Shown: positions 51,586 to 62,224, counted from the first letter of the stretch. The stretch is DNA of 64,000 nt from Pseudomonas knackmussii B13 (GCF_000689415.1 NZ_HG322950.1:2735501-2799500), one strand, 5' to 3'. The notes: generated from the sequence alone by a model not told the origin. Translations and numbers: made by a program.

Positions 51586-54500
51586 ATGGTTTCCCCGCTC
51601 GGCATCCTGCAGCGGCTGCGCATGCGCAGCCGCCTGGTTATCGGCTTCGGCGGCCTGCTTGCGCTGGCCCTGTTCCTCGGTCTCTACAGCATCGCGGTGC
51701 AATACCGGCAGTACCAGCAGATCAACCTGATCGTCGACAAGGACCTGATCGGCCTGGCGCACATTCAAGGTGCCCAGGTAGCCCTCGCCGATATTGGCCA
51801 GAGCCTGCGGCAGGCGGTGATGGCGGCGGATATCGAGGGACACGACCAGGCCGTCAAGCAGCTGCAGGAGCAGAAGGACGTGCTGCGTGACGAGATCGAG
51901 CAGGCCCGGCCGCTGCTCTACCGCTCCCAGGCGCTGCAGGGTATGGCCCGCTTCGAGGCCGCCTACGGCGACTACGAGGACCAGATCGACCAGGTCCTGG
52001 CGTTGAACGACCAGCGCACGGCGTCGGGCTCGACGAGCGACCAGGCGGCGATCTCGCTGCTGTCGTCCACGCGCCTGCAACGCCCGGCCGAAGTAGCCCA
52101 GCAGGCGCTCGTGCAGCTGGTGCAGACCAAGCTGGATGGGGTGAGCCTGGAGGTCAACCAGGTCTCCGAGCGCTTCCGCCACAGCGTGACCCTGACCGTC
52201 TGGCTGCTGGCCCTGGGAACGGCTGTCGGGGGGCTGTTCGGGGTGCTGGTCAGCCTGTCGATCCGTCGCCCGGCCGACCGCCTGCGCGGCACGGTGGACG
52301 CGCTGAGCAAGGGCCGCCTGGACGTGGAAATCCCGTTCCAGGACTACCCCAACGAGATCGGCGAGCTGGCGCGGGCGGTGACTGCCCTGCAGTCCGAGGC
52401 GCAGCAGATGGCCGACCAGCGCTGGGTGAAGACCCAGGTGGCGACCCTTAGCAGCAAGATGCAGGCACTGGCGGAGTCGCAGGAACTGGGCGACCGCATC
52501 CTGGCAGCGTTGGCGCCTTCGCTCGCACTGGTACGGGCCAGCATCCACGCCTATGACGAGATCCATGACGAGCTGCTTTTGCTCGGCAGCTACGCCGCGC
52601 CGGCCGATCTGCCGCAGCGCATTCGCGTGGGCGAAGGGCTGGTCGGGCAATGTGCGAAGCAGCGCCGGCCGATCCGCCTGCAACGCTCGGAGGAAGAGCT
52701 GACGGGTGCCGACCCGCTGGCCGCGGTCATCGAGGTCTTGCCGCTGATCCACGGCGAGCGCCTGCTCGGCGTGCTGATGCTGGAGCTGTTCCGTCCGCTG
52801 GCCGCCAGTCAGGAAACCCTGTTGAGCGAGTTCGTCCCGCTGCTGGCGATGAACCTGGAAATCCGCGAGCGCCATCTGCAGAGCGCGCAATTGCTGGAAG
52901 AAACCCGCAGCCAGGCGAGCCTCATGGAGCAGCAGGCGGTGAGCCTGCAACGCCAGACCCAGGAGTTGGAGTCGCGCCAGCAAGAGATCCAGGCCACCAA
53001 GGCCTGGTACCAGGGCATCCTCGAGTCGGCGCCAGACGGCATGCTGGTGGTCGACCGCGAGGGCCGGATCATCCTGGCCAACCCGAAGCTGGAAGAACTG
53101 TTCGGCTACGCCAGCGGTGAGCTGCTCGGGCGTGAAGTCGACAACCTGGTGCCCGACGCCGTTCGCTCGCGCCATCGGCAGCTGCGCAGCGGCTTCATGG
53201 CGGAAAGCCATAGCCGCCAGATGGGCCGCTCGATCAGCGAGCTGCATGGCCTGCGCAAGGACGGCAGCCGATTCTCGGTGGAGATTGCCCTGGCGCCTTT
53301 GCCGGATTTGCTCGGCCATGGCGTCTGCGTGTGCGCCTCGGTGCGCGATATCAGCGAGCGCCGGGCGATGGAGGCGGCACTGCAGGAAAGCGAATCGCGC
53401 CTGCGCTATATCCTCGATTGCAGCCCGGTCAGCGTGACCTTCTCGACGCAGAACGACATCCACCTGGCCAACCCGGAGTTCGTCGAGGTGTTCGGCCTGG
53501 ACGTCGGCGATCGCGCGGATCGGTTGTACGTCGATCCTGCCGATCGCGAGGCAATCTGGGCTTGCCTTGAGGCCGGCGAACAACGCCACGAGCGCGAGCT
53601 GCGCCTGCTCGACCGCAGCGGCAACGAGCGCGACGTGCTGGCGACCTACCTGCCGATTCAGTACCAGGGCGAGTTCGGCGTGCTCGGCTGGTTGTTCGAC
53701 ATCACCGCGCGCAAGCAGGCCGAGGCGCAGATGCGTCGCGCCAAGGAACTGGCCGAGGAGGCGACCCGCGCCAAGAGCGAGTTCCTCGCCAACATGAGCC
53801 ACGAGATCCGCACGCCGATGAACGTGATCATCGGCATGAGCAGCCTGGCGCTGAAAACCGACCTGGAGCCGCGCCAGCGCAATTACATCCAGAAGGTCCA
53901 CCGCGCCGCCGAGGGGCTGCTGGGGATCATCAACGACATCCTCGACTTCTCGAAGATCGAGGCTGGCATGCTCAGCGTCGAGCGCATCGAGTTCCGCCTG
54001 GAGGATGTGCTCGACCAGTTCGCCGGCATCATCGGCTTCCGCGCCGAGGAGAAAGCCCTGGAACTGCTCTTCGAGGTACGCCAGGACGTGCCGACCGCGC
54101 TGCTCGGCGACCCGCTGCGCCTGGGCCAGGTGCTGCTGAACCTGGGCAGCAACGCGGTGAAGTTCACCGAGCGCGGCGAGATCGTCCTGGGCGTCGAGGC
54201 GCTGGAAGTGTCCGAGAGCGAGGTGAAGCTGCATTTCTGGGTCCGCGACAGTGGCATCGGCATGACCGCCGAGCAGTGCGGGCGGATGTTCCAGTCGTTC
54301 ATCCAGGCCGATTCCTCGACCTCCCGCCGCTACGGCGGCACGGGTCTTGGATTGTCGATCTCGCGCAGCCTGGTGGAGCTCATGCACGGGCGCATCTGGG
54401 TCGAGAGCGAGCCGGGCAGGGGCTCGCTATTCCACTTCGAGGCGCGCTTCGGGATGCAGTCCGCGCAAGGGCCGCGACGGATGTTCCGCGCCGATGAGTT

Positions 54501-55956
54501 GCTGCGTGTGCGCGCCCTGGTGGTCGACGACAACGCCATGGCCCGCGAGATTCTGTCGGGCATGGCCAGCAGCTATGGGCTGGAGGTGGACGTCGCACGC
54601 GACGGAGCAGAGGCCCTGGCCTTCCTGATCGACGGCGAGCGCCGTGGCCTGCCGTACCAGTTGGTGCTGGTCGACTGGAAGATGCCGGGCATGGACGGCA
54701 TCGAGCTGGTGGCACGCATGCGGTCGGCCGATTTCGACAGCTTGCCGGCGGTGATCATGGTCACCGCCTTCGGCCGCGACGAGGCGCTGGAAGCGGCGTC
54801 GCAACGCAGCGTCGAACTGGATTCGGTGCTGACCAAGCCGGTCACGCCCTCGACCCTGCTGGAGGCGATCAGCGTCGCCCTGGGCAAGGGCAGCCTGGTC
54901 GAGCGACGCAGCAGCGAGCGCGACAACGCCGCGGCCGAGGCGATGACCGCTGTTTCCGGCAGCCGGGTGCTGCTGGTGGAGGACAACGAGCTCAACCAGG
55001 AGCTGGCCCTGGAGTTGCTTGGCGAGGCCGGCATGCAAGTGGTGCTGGCGAACAATGGCCAGGAGGCGCTGGATCGGCTGGCCGTCGATCGCGCGTTCGA
55101 CTGCATCCTCATGGATTGCCAGATGCCGGTGCTCGACGGCTACGCGGCCACCCGCGCGATCCGCCAGATGCCGGAACTGGCGGACCTGCCGATCATCGCC
55201 ATGACCGCCAACACCCTGGTGGGCGACCGCGACGAGGCGTTGCGCGCCGGGATGAACGACCACATCGGCAAGCCGATCGATCCGCCGGCGATGTTCCTCA
55301 CCCTGGCGCGCTGGATTGGCTCAAGGCGCCCACGAGAGCCTGCTGCGGCTGTCCCGCCAGCGGAGCCTGACGATTCCGGCATGGTGCTGCCGGGTATCGA
55401 TACGCGCGCGGGCCTGGCCACCTGCAATGGACGCGAAGCGCTGTACCGGCGTCTGCTGCGGCGCTTCCACGGCGGACAGGGCGATTTCGCCGAGTGCTTC
55501 CGGGCGGCGACGGGGCAGGCCGATGACCCCGCTGCCCAGACGCGCACTGCCCATTCGTTGCGCGGGGCGGCTGCCAACATCGGAGCGCGGGCGCTGGCGC
55601 AGGCTGCTCTGGAACTGGAAACCGCGTGCCGAGAAGGTGCTCCGGCGACGGGCTTGCTGGAAGCGGTGCTGGCCGAGCTGGGAAGGGTGCAGGCGGGGCT
55701 CGCCGCTTACCTTGCCGCAGCGCCAGGCGAGGCGTCGGCACAGCCAGCTGTCGATGCCGGGCAGACCGCGACCCTGCTGGCCAGCCTGCGCGACCGACTG
55801 CAGCACAGCGACACCAGCGCCGAAGACCTTATCGCCCGCCTGTGCGAGATCTTCGCAGGCCGCCCGCAGGCGCCGTACCTGCGCGAGGTAGCGTCGGCCA
55901 TCGAGGCCTTCGATTACGAACTGGCGTTGGAACGGCTGGAGCAGTTGCCCGGCTAG
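51586..55956 (+). CDS. Large hybrid sensor kinase (HAMP-GAF-PAS-PAS-HK-REC-REC-HPt)
   Basis: A 1456-residue membrane hybrid kinase. Domains in order: helix 1 (17-37), a helical periplasmic part (38-200), helix 2 (201-225), HAMP (about 226-285), GAF-like (about 300-430), coiled coil (430-475), PAS (475-600), PAS (600-720), HisKA with H739 in SHEIRTPMN, HATPase (about 850-970), receiver 1 with D1030 (VDWKMPG), receiver 2 with D1177 (MDCQMPV), and an HPt domain with H1323 (AHSLRGAAAN). This complete phosphorelay probably feeds the adjacent HD-GYP regulator. After the HPt, about 100 further residues form another helical, HPt-like segment without a clear histidine. Confidence 0.92.
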   Translation: MVSPLGILQRLRMRSRLVIGFGGLLALALFLGLYSIAVQYRQYQQINLIVDKDLIGLAHIQGAQVALADIGQSLRQAVMAADIEGHDQAVKQLQEQKDVLRDEIEQARPLLYRSQALQGMARFEAAYGDYEDQIDQVLALNDQRTASGSTSDQAAISLLSSTRLQRPAEVAQQALVQLVQTKLDGVSLEVNQVSERFRHSVTLTVWLLALGTAVGGLFGVLVSLSIRRPADRLRGTVDALSKGRLDVEIPFQDYPNEIGELARAVTALQSEAQQMADQRWVKTQVATLSSKMQALAESQELGDRILAALAPSLALVRASIHAYDEIHDELLLLGSYAAPADLPQRIRVGEGLVGQCAKQRRPIRLQRSEEELTGADPLAAVIEVLPLIHGERLLGVLMLELFRPLAASQETLLSEFVPLLAMNLEIRERHLQSAQLLEETRSQASLMEQQAVSLQRQTQELESRQQEIQATKAWYQGILESAPDGMLVVDREGRIILANPKLEELFGYASGELLGREVDNLVPDAVRSRHRQLRSGFMAESHSRQMGRSISELHGLRKDGSRFSVEIALAPLPDLLGHGVCVCASVRDISERRAMEAALQESESRLRYILDCSPVSVTFSTQNDIHLANPEFVEVFGLDVGDRADRLYVDPADREAIWACLEAGEQRHERELRLLDRSGNERDVLATYLPIQYQGEFGVLGWLFDITARKQAEAQMRRAKELAEEATRAKSEFLANMSHEIRTPMNVIIGMSSLALKTDLEPRQRNYIQKVHRAAEGLLGIINDILDFSKIEAGMLSVERIEFRLEDVLDQFAGIIGFRAEEKALELLFEVRQDVPTALLGDPLRLGQVLLNLGSNAVKFTERGEIVLGVEALEVSESEVKLHFWVRDSGIGMTAEQCGRMFQSFIQADSSTSRRYGGTGLGLSISRSLVELMHGRIWVESEPGRGSLFHFEARFGMQSAQGPRRMFRADELLRVRALVVDDNAMAREILSGMASSYGLEVDVARDGAEALAFLIDGERRGLPYQLVLVDWKMPGMDGIELVARMRSADFDSLPAVIMVTAFGRDEALEAASQRSVELDSVLTKPVTPSTLLEAISVALGKGSLVERRSSERDNAAAEAMTAVSGSRVLLVEDNELNQELALELLGEAGMQVVLANNGQEALDRLAVDRAFDCILMDCQMPVLDGYAATRAIRQMPELADLPIIAMTANTLVGDRDEALRAGMNDHIGKPIDPPAMFLTLARWIGSRRPREPAAAVPPAEPDDSGMVLPGIDTRAGLATCNGREALYRRLLRRFHGGQGDFAECFRAATGQADDPAAQTRTAHSLRGAAANIGARALAQAALELETACREGAPATGLLEAVLAELGRVQAGLAAYLAAAPGEASAQPAVDAGQTATLLASLRDRLQHSDTSAEDLIARLCEIFAGRPQAPYLREVASAIEAFDYELALERLEQLPG

Positions 55957-55961
55957 CAGGC

Positions 55962-55988
55962 AAAAAAAGACCGGCCCGAAGGCGGGTC
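55962..55988 (-). terminator. Terminator of paaZ
   Basis: On the minus strand GACCCGCC, loop TTCG, GGCCGGTC-type arm with one mismatch, then seven T. It lies 28 bp past the paaZ stop and between convergent genes. Confidence 0.7.
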
Positions 55989-56015
55989 GAGGGTGACACC
56001 GGAGTTAATGCGGAA

Positions 56016-58067
56016 TCAGGCGCGCTTGAGCACCAGGGTCAGGATGTCGTAGCTGGCTACCAGCTCGCCATTCTGGTTGGTGACTTCCACGTCCCAGGCG
56101 ACCACGCCTTGCGGCTCGCCCTTGGGGCTCTTCTTGCCCTGGTCGATCTTGCGCTTGCAGGTCAGGCGGGCCTGGATGGTGTCGCCGATGCCCACCGGAT
56201 TGATGAAGCGCAGGGTGTCCAGGCCGTAGTTGGCCAGCACCGGGCCGACGCCGGGGGAGACGAACAGGCCGGCGGCCGCGGAGAGCACGAAGTAGCCGTG
56301 GGCGATGCGCTTGCCGAACTGCGAGTCTTTCGCCGCCAGCTCGTCGAAGTGCATGTAGAAGTGGTCGCCCGACAGGCAGCCGAAGTTGACCAGGTCGGCT
56401 TCGGTGACGGTGCGGCGGTGGGTCAGCAGCGACTCGCCGATCTGCAGGTCGTCGAAGTAGCGGCGGAACGGATGCACTTCGGTCTCGTAGACCTTGGCGC
56501 CGCGCACGTATTCGCCAGTGACGGCCATCAGCATGGTCGGCGAACCCTGCACCGCGGTGCGTTGCAGGTAGTGCTTGACGGCGCGCAGGCCGCCCAGTTC
56601 TTCGCCACCGCCGGCGCGACCCGGGCCGCCGTGCTTGACCCCGGGCGGGGGGGAGCCGTGGCCGGTGGACTCGGCGGCAGACTCGCGGTCGAGGATGTGC
56701 AGGCGGCCATGCAGCGCGCCCATGGCCGGAACCACTTTGGCCGCCACTTGCGGATCACGGGTAATCAGGCTGGCTACCAGGCTGCCTTTGCCGCGCGCGG
56801 CCAGGGCGATGGCTTCGTCGATGTCGTCGTAGCCCATCAGGGTGCTGACCGGGCCAAAGGCCTCGATGTCGTGGGCACCGCCTTCGGCGTGCGGATCTCG
56901 GCTGCGCAGCAGGGTCGGGGCGAAGAAGGCGCCTTCGTTCACGCCTTCGCCGCGCGGGGCGAAACCATCCTTCGCGCCAAACAGAAGATCGCTGGATTTC
57001 AGCAGGGCCTCGACGCGCTCGGCGACGTCGGCCTGTTGGGCGTGGGAGGCCAGCGCCCCCATCTTCACGCCTTCCACCGTAGGGTCGCCGACCACGACCT
57101 TGGCCAGGCGATCGCGCAGGCGTTCGGCAACGGCGTCGATGTGCTTGGCGGGGACGATGGCGCGTCGGATGGCGGTGCATTTCTGCCCGGCCTTGGTGGT
57201 CATCTCGCGGGCCACTTCCTTGACGAAGAGGTCGAATTCTTCGTCGTCCGGGGTGACGTCCGGCGCGAGTATGGCGCAGTTCAGCGAGTCGGCCTCGGCG
57301 TTGAAGGGCACCGAGTTGCGGATCAGGTTGGGGTTCACGCGCAGCTTGGCGGCGGTGTCGGCGGAGCCGGTAAAGGTGACGATGTCCTGGCCTTGCAGGC
57401 GGTCCAGCAGGTCGCCCGTGCCGCCGATGATCAGCTGCAGGCTGCCAGCCGGGAGCAGGCCGGACTCGTGCATGACGCGCACGGCGGCTTCGGTCACGTA
57501 GCTGGTGGCCGTGGCCGGCTTGACGATACAGGGCATGCCGGCGAGGAAGCTCGGTGCGAACTTCTCGAGCATGCCCCAGATCGGGAAGTTGAAGGCGTTG
57601 ATGTGCACGGCGATGCCGCCGCGCGGGACCAGGATGTGGCTGCCGGCGAACTTGCCGGTCTTGCCCAGCGGTATCGCCGGGCCTTCGTGGACCACGTTGC
57701 CCGAGGGCAGCTCGCGGCCGCCGACGCCGGCGTAGGCGAACAGGGTGCCGGCGCCGCCTTCGATGTCGATCCAGCTGTCGGCGCGGGTGGCGCCGGTGTG
57801 GCGGGAAATCTCGTAGAGCTGTTCCTTGCGCTCCATCAGGTACAGCGCCAGGGCCTTCAGGCGCTGGGCGCGCTGCTGGAAGTCCATGGCCATGAGCTCG
57901 GCCAGGCCTTGCTGGCGGGCGTGGGCCACGGCTTCGGCGAAGTCCAGGGACTCTTCGTGGGTCTGCGCGACCAACTGGCCGTTGAGTGCGCTACGCAGCG
58001 CCTGGGCGCCGTGCTGGCCGATCCAGCGGCCGCCGATGAAACTCTGCAGGATGGGCTCTTGGGCCAT
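56016..58067 (-). CDS. paaZ: Oxepin-CoA hydrolase / semialdehyde dehydrogenase
   Basis: A 683-residue bifunctional enzyme that opens the oxepin-CoA ring and oxidises the resulting aldehyde in the phenylacetate pathway. The N-terminal aldehyde dehydrogenase (1-510 or so) has the catalytic cysteine in KAGQKCTAIRRA and NFPIWGMLEKFAPS. The C-terminal R-hydratase (MaoC) domain (about 530-680) has LVNFGCLSGDHFYMHFDE. Length equals that of E. coli PaaZ (681). It is separated from paaE by 209 bp with a REP palindrome, so it may have its own promoter or be expressed at a lower level. Confidence 0.94.
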   Translation of the reverse strand: MAQEPILQSFIGGRWIGQHGAQALRSALNGQLVAQTHEESLDFAEAVAHARQQGLAELMAMDFQQRAQRLKALALYLMERKEQLYEISRHTGATRADSWIDIEGGAGTLFAYAGVGGRELPSGNVVHEGPAIPLGKTGKFAGSHILVPRGGIAVHINAFNFPIWGMLEKFAPSFLAGMPCIVKPATATSYVTEAAVRVMHESGLLPAGSLQLIIGGTGDLLDRLQGQDIVTFTGSADTAAKLRVNPNLIRNSVPFNAEADSLNCAILAPDVTPDDEEFDLFVKEVAREMTTKAGQKCTAIRRAIVPAKHIDAVAERLRDRLAKVVVGDPTVEGVKMGALASHAQQADVAERVEALLKSSDLLFGAKDGFAPRGEGVNEGAFFAPTLLRSRDPHAEGGAHDIEAFGPVSTLMGYDDIDEAIALAARGKGSLVASLITRDPQVAAKVVPAMGALHGRLHILDRESAAESTGHGSPPPGVKHGGPGRAGGGEELGGLRAVKHYLQRTAVQGSPTMLMAVTGEYVRGAKVYETEVHPFRRYFDDLQIGESLLTHRRTVTEADLVNFGCLSGDHFYMHFDELAAKDSQFGKRIAHGYFVLSAAAGLFVSPGVGPVLANYGLDTLRFINPVGIGDTIQARLTCKRKIDQGKKSPKGEPQGVVAWDVEVTNQNGELVASYDILTLVLKRA

Positions 58068-58211
58068 CGCTTATTCCTCCAAATCGCTACGCAAGGGTGC
58101 CGGCCCGAGGCCGGTTGGCCGCCGCGCCGGGTGGGCGTCGGCGGCGCGTGAAAAGGGGCGGTACGAAGCCGCCGGATTGGGACGCCAGGGGCCTTGTGGG
58201 ACCGAGGCGGC

Positions 58212-58258
58212 GTAGGAGCGGGCCATGCCCGCGATCGCGCCCATGGGGCGCTCCTACA
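58212..58258. repeat. REP pair between paaE and paaZ
   Basis: GTAGGAGCGGGCCATGCCCG and a reversed partner ending GGGGCGCTCCTAC form one large palindrome between paaE and paaZ. It could shape relative mRNA levels. Confidence 0.8.
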
Positions 58259-58276
58259 GGTTGACTCTGTTCTGAA

Positions 58277-59353
58277 TCAGAGCTGGTCGAAGTCCAGCAC
58301 CACCTTGTCGCTGATCGGGAAGGCCTGGCAGGACAGCACGTAGCCGGCCGCCACTTCGTAGTCTTCCAGGGCGAAGTTGCTGTCCATCTCCACCTCGCCC
58401 GAAACCACCTTGCACTTGCAGGTCGAGCACACGCCGGCCTTGCAGGAGTAGGGCAGTTCGGCGCCCTGGGCGTTGCCGGCGTCGAGCACGCTGACGCTGT
58501 TGCGGGCCAGCTCGAAGGACAGCTCGCGACCATCGCTGATCACGGTGACCTGGCTCTTGCCGCTGTCGGTCGCGGCGGCGGCCTGGCGGGCTTCGCGCTT
58601 GCTTTCGCTGCCGGCGGCGGCGAACAGCTCGAAGTGGATGCGTTCGGCCGGCATGCCGTTGCCCTTGAGCTGGTCGCGCACGGTCTCGGTCATCGCCTGC
58701 GGGCCGCAGATGAAGGCGGCGTCGAGGTGCTTGACGTCGATCCAGCGGCTAAACAGCTGGCCGCACTTGTCGGCGTCGATGCGGCCGTTGTACAGGTCCA
58801 CGTCCTGCTGCTCGCGGCTGAACACGAAGATCAGGTTCAGGCGCTGCAGGTAGCGGTTCTTCAGGTCTTCCAGTTGCTCGCGGAACATCGCCGCGTTGCT
58901 CGAGCGGTTGCCGTAGATCAGGGTGACGCGGCTGTGCGGCTCCGTTTCCAGGGTGGTCTTGACGATCGACAGGATCGGCGTGATGCCGCTGCCGGCGGCC
59001 ACCGCCAGGTAGTTGCCGTGGCGCGCCGGGTCCAGTTCGACGTGGAAGTGGCCGGACGGCGGCATCACTTCCAGGCTGGCGCCGGCCTTGAGCGAATCGT
59101 TGGCGTAGGCCGAGAAGCGGCCGCCGGCCACGCGCTTGATCGCCACGCGCAGCTCGCCGTCGTTGACGCCGCTGCAGATGGAGTAGGAGCGGCGCACTTC
59201 CTCGCCGTCCATCTGGGTGCGCATCACCAGGTGCTGGCCCTGGGTGAAGCGGAAGCTGTCGGCCAGGTCCGTCGGCACCTCGAAGAGGATGGACACCGCA
59301 TCGCGGGTCTCCGGGCGCACTTCCTTGATTTTCAGGCTGTGGAACTTGCTCAT
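58277..59353 (-). CDS. paaE: Phenylacetyl-CoA epoxidase reductase subunit
   Basis: A 358-residue reductase that feeds electrons from NADPH to the PaaAC di-iron centre. The FAD barrel has RRSYSICSGVNDGELRVAIK, the NADP domain AAGSGITPILSIVKTTLE and FICGPQAMTE, and the C-terminal plant-type [2Fe-2S] ferredoxin YSCKAGVCSTCKCKVVSGE with the fourth cysteine in YVLSCQAFP. The ATG at 59353 gives MSKFHSLKIKEV. A 167-bp gap separates it from paaD, longer than elsewhere in the operon. Confidence 0.95.
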   Translation of the reverse strand: MSKFHSLKIKEVRPETRDAVSILFEVPTDLADSFRFTQGQHLVMRTQMDGEEVRRSYSICSGVNDGELRVAIKRVAGGRFSAYANDSLKAGASLEVMPPSGHFHVELDPARHGNYLAVAAGSGITPILSIVKTTLETEPHSRVTLIYGNRSSNAAMFREQLEDLKNRYLQRLNLIFVFSREQQDVDLYNGRIDADKCGQLFSRWIDVKHLDAAFICGPQAMTETVRDQLKGNGMPAERIHFELFAAAGSESKREARQAAAATDSGKSQVTVISDGRELSFELARNSVSVLDAGNAQGAELPYSCKAGVCSTCKCKVVSGEVEMDSNFALEDYEVAAGYVLSCQAFPISDKVVLDFDQL

Positions 59354-59520
59354 TGTTCTTCTCCGGCGGCGGCGCCGCTTGGGGGGCGAATACAAACGTC
59401 GCGAGCGATGGTCAGGCTAGGCGGAAGCGACTCTGGAAGCGCAGTTCACGTGTGTGAATGAGCATTCCGAAGTCGTTTCCAACGACGCATGGCCGAGCGC
59501 AGCAGGTTGTCTTCGTCCTC

Positions 59521-60054
59521 CTAGATGCACTTGAAATAGTCGAATGGTTCGCGGCAGTCGATGCAGCGGTACAGCGCTTTGCAGGCGGTCGAGCCAAACT
59601 GGCTCAGCTGCTCGGTGTGCGCGCTGCCGCATTGCGGGCAGCACACTTCCGGGCTCTCGCCGAGCAGGCTGCGCTTGCTGGTGCTGCCGGCCGGCGGTGC
59701 TATGCCGTAGGCGCGCAGCGCTTCGCGGCCGTGCTCGCTGATCCAGTCGGTGGTCCAGGCCGGGTCCAGGCGGCGCTCCAGTTGCGGCGCGGCGAAGCCG
59801 GCGTGCTCCAGGGCGTGCTGGATGTCCTGTTCGATCACCTCGGTGGCCGGGCAGCCGGAGTAGGTGGGGGTGACCACCACGTGCAGGTGCCCGTCCCGCC
59901 AGTCGAGGCCGCGGACGATGCCGAGGTCGACGACGCTGACCACCGGCACTTCCGGGTCCATCACCTGGCCGAGCACGCTCCAGGCCTGGCTGAGGTCGTC
60001 AGCGGAGCCTGCGCGCGCGCCACGGTCGCTGGCGATCAGCTCACCAGGTCGCAT
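59521..60054 (-). CDS. paaD: PaaD, Fe-S assembly-type accessory of the epoxidase
   Basis: A 177-residue protein with a DUF59/MIP18 domain (AWSVLGQVMDPEVPVVSVVD, TPTYSGCPATEVIEQDI) and a C-terminal cysteine cluster (VCCPQCGS, YRCIDCREPFDYFKC) that may bind zinc or an Fe-S cluster. PaaD is needed for an active epoxidase, probably to mature the metal centres of PaaE or PaaA. It overlaps paaC by 14 bp. The start at 60054 is the first codon of the conserved frame. Confidence 0.93.
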   Translation of the reverse strand: MRPGELIASDRGARAGSADDLSQAWSVLGQVMDPEVPVVSVVDLGIVRGLDWRDGHLHVVVTPTYSGCPATEVIEQDIQHALEHAGFAAPQLERRLDPAWTTDWISEHGREALRAYGIAPPAGSTSKRSLLGESPEVCCPQCGSAHTEQLSQFGSTACKALYRCIDCREPFDYFKCI

Positions 60055-60802
60055 CGGGGTAGGCTCGCTGAAGGAATTGCATCTCGGCCAGGAGAATGCC
60101 CAGGTGCTCGGTGTGGAGGCCGCGGCGGCCGCTGAGGTAGAAGTTCACCGCGGGCTCCGGCAGCGGCAGGGTGGCGCTGGCGAAGATGTCGGCGACCTTG
60201 GCGCGCCAGGCGGCGGCCAGTTCTTCCGGATTCGGCGCTACGCCCTCGGCGAACAGGCGCTGCTCGACGTCGTCGGCATTGGTCATTTCGACGGTGAATC
60301 GCCACACCTGCGGGATGGCCGCGAGCATGCGCTTGTGGCTTTCCTCGGTGCCATCGCCCAGGCGCTCGACCCACTCGCCGGAGCGACGCAGGTGGTAGGT
60401 GACTTCCTTCAGGCCCTTGGCGGCGATGGCGGCGATGCGCGCGTCGCTGGAGTCGCTCAGGGCGCGCAGCACGTGGAAGTGCCAGGCGTCGTAGAGGAAC
60501 TGCTTGGTCATGGTCACGGCGAAGTCGCCGTTGGGCTGCTCGACCAGGAGCAGGTTGCGGAAGGCGCGCTCGTCGCGGCGGAAGGCCAACTGGTCGGCGT
60601 CGCGGCCGTCATCCAGCAGCTCCACGGCGTACTCGTACCAGTTGCGCGCCTGGCCGACGAGGTCGAGGCCGACGTTCATCAGCGCCAGTTCTTCTTCGAG
60701 CGCCGGGGCGCGGCCGCACCATTCGCACAGACGCTGGCCCTGGATCAGGGCGCTGTCGGCGAGGCGCAGCAGGTATTCGATCTTGTCGTTGTTCGGGTTC
60801 AT
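60041..60802 (-). CDS. paaC: Phenylacetyl-CoA epoxidase structural subunit
   Basis: A 253-residue ferritin-like helical subunit that pairs with PaaA as an inactive scaffold. It begins MNPNNDKIEYLLRLADSALI and has GRAPALEEELALMNVGLDLV, NGDFAVTMTKQFLYDAWHFH and GDGTEESHKRM typical of PaaC. It lies 10 bp after paaB and overlaps paaD by 14 bp, so the subunits are made together. Confidence 0.95.
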   Translation of the reverse strand: MNPNNDKIEYLLRLADSALIQGQRLCEWCGRAPALEEELALMNVGLDLVGQARNWYEYAVELLDDGRDADQLAFRRDERAFRNLLLVEQPNGDFAVTMTKQFLYDAWHFHVLRALSDSSDARIAAIAAKGLKEVTYHLRRSGEWVERLGDGTEESHKRMLAAIPQVWRFTVEMTNADDVEQRLFAEGVAPNPEELAAAWRAKVADIFASATLPLPEPAVNFYLSGRRGLHTEHLGILLAEMQFLQRAYPDATW

Positions 60803-60812
60803 GCACGCGATC

Positions 60813-61094
60813 TCACATGTGGCCGACTTCGGGCGGCAGCTCGTAGAAGCTGGCGTGGCGGTAGACCTTGTCCTGAGCCGGGTCGAACAGCGGGTCTTTC
60901 TCGTCCGGCGAAGAGGCGGTGATCAGCGCCGAGGGCACGACCCAGAGGCTCACGCCTTCATTGCGGCGGGTGTAGAGCTCGCGGGCGTTCTCGATGGCCA
61001 TGGCGGCATCGGCGGCGTGGACGCTGCCGACATGCTTGTGGTTCAGGCCGTGCTTGCTGCGCACGAAGACTTCGAAAAGGGTCCATTCAGCCAT
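60813..61094 (-). CDS. paaB: Phenylacetyl-CoA epoxidase subunit B
   Basis: A 93-residue protein (MAEWTLFEVFVRSKHGLNHK, VGSVHAADAAMAIENARELY) matching PaaB, which bridges PaaAC dimers in the complex. It starts 20 bp after paaA and ends 10 bp before paaC. Length is usual for the family. No catalytic residue is expected. Confidence 0.95.
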   Translation of the reverse strand: MAEWTLFEVFVRSKHGLNHKHVGSVHAADAAMAIENARELYTRRNEGVSLWVVPSALITASSPDEKDPLFDPAQDKVYRHASFYELPPEVGHM

Positions 61095-61114
61095 GGTGGT
61101 TATCTCCTCGCGGC

Positions 61115-62107
<993 letters not shown>

Positions 62108-62169
62108 GCTGTGTCTCCAGCCTTTGTTCTGTTGTGGGGGAGGCCTTGGCCATGGGTGTATTTTTAAAT

Positions 62170-62224
62170 GATACAGAATCTAATGTCTAACACTAAATAG
62201 TGTGTCGTATGCGTTTTTTGTATC
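62170..62224. promoter_or_regulatory. Candidate operators upstream of paaA
   Basis: GATACA (62170-62175) and TGTATC (62219-62224) form a wide inverted repeat that surrounds a tight palindrome ACACTA-AA-TAGTGT (62190-62203), in the most A+T-rich part of 62108-62490. They lie 63-117 bp before the paaA ATG. Control by a phenylacetyl-CoA-responsive repressor is inferred. The rest of the gap shows no gene. Confidence 0.45.

Noticed and set aside
56631..56664. Possible frameshift in paaZ at the run of seven G
   Set aside because: The translated segment GHGSPPPGVKHGGPG keeps the expected length and rejoins the conserved HGGPGRAGGGEE block, so the frame is intact.
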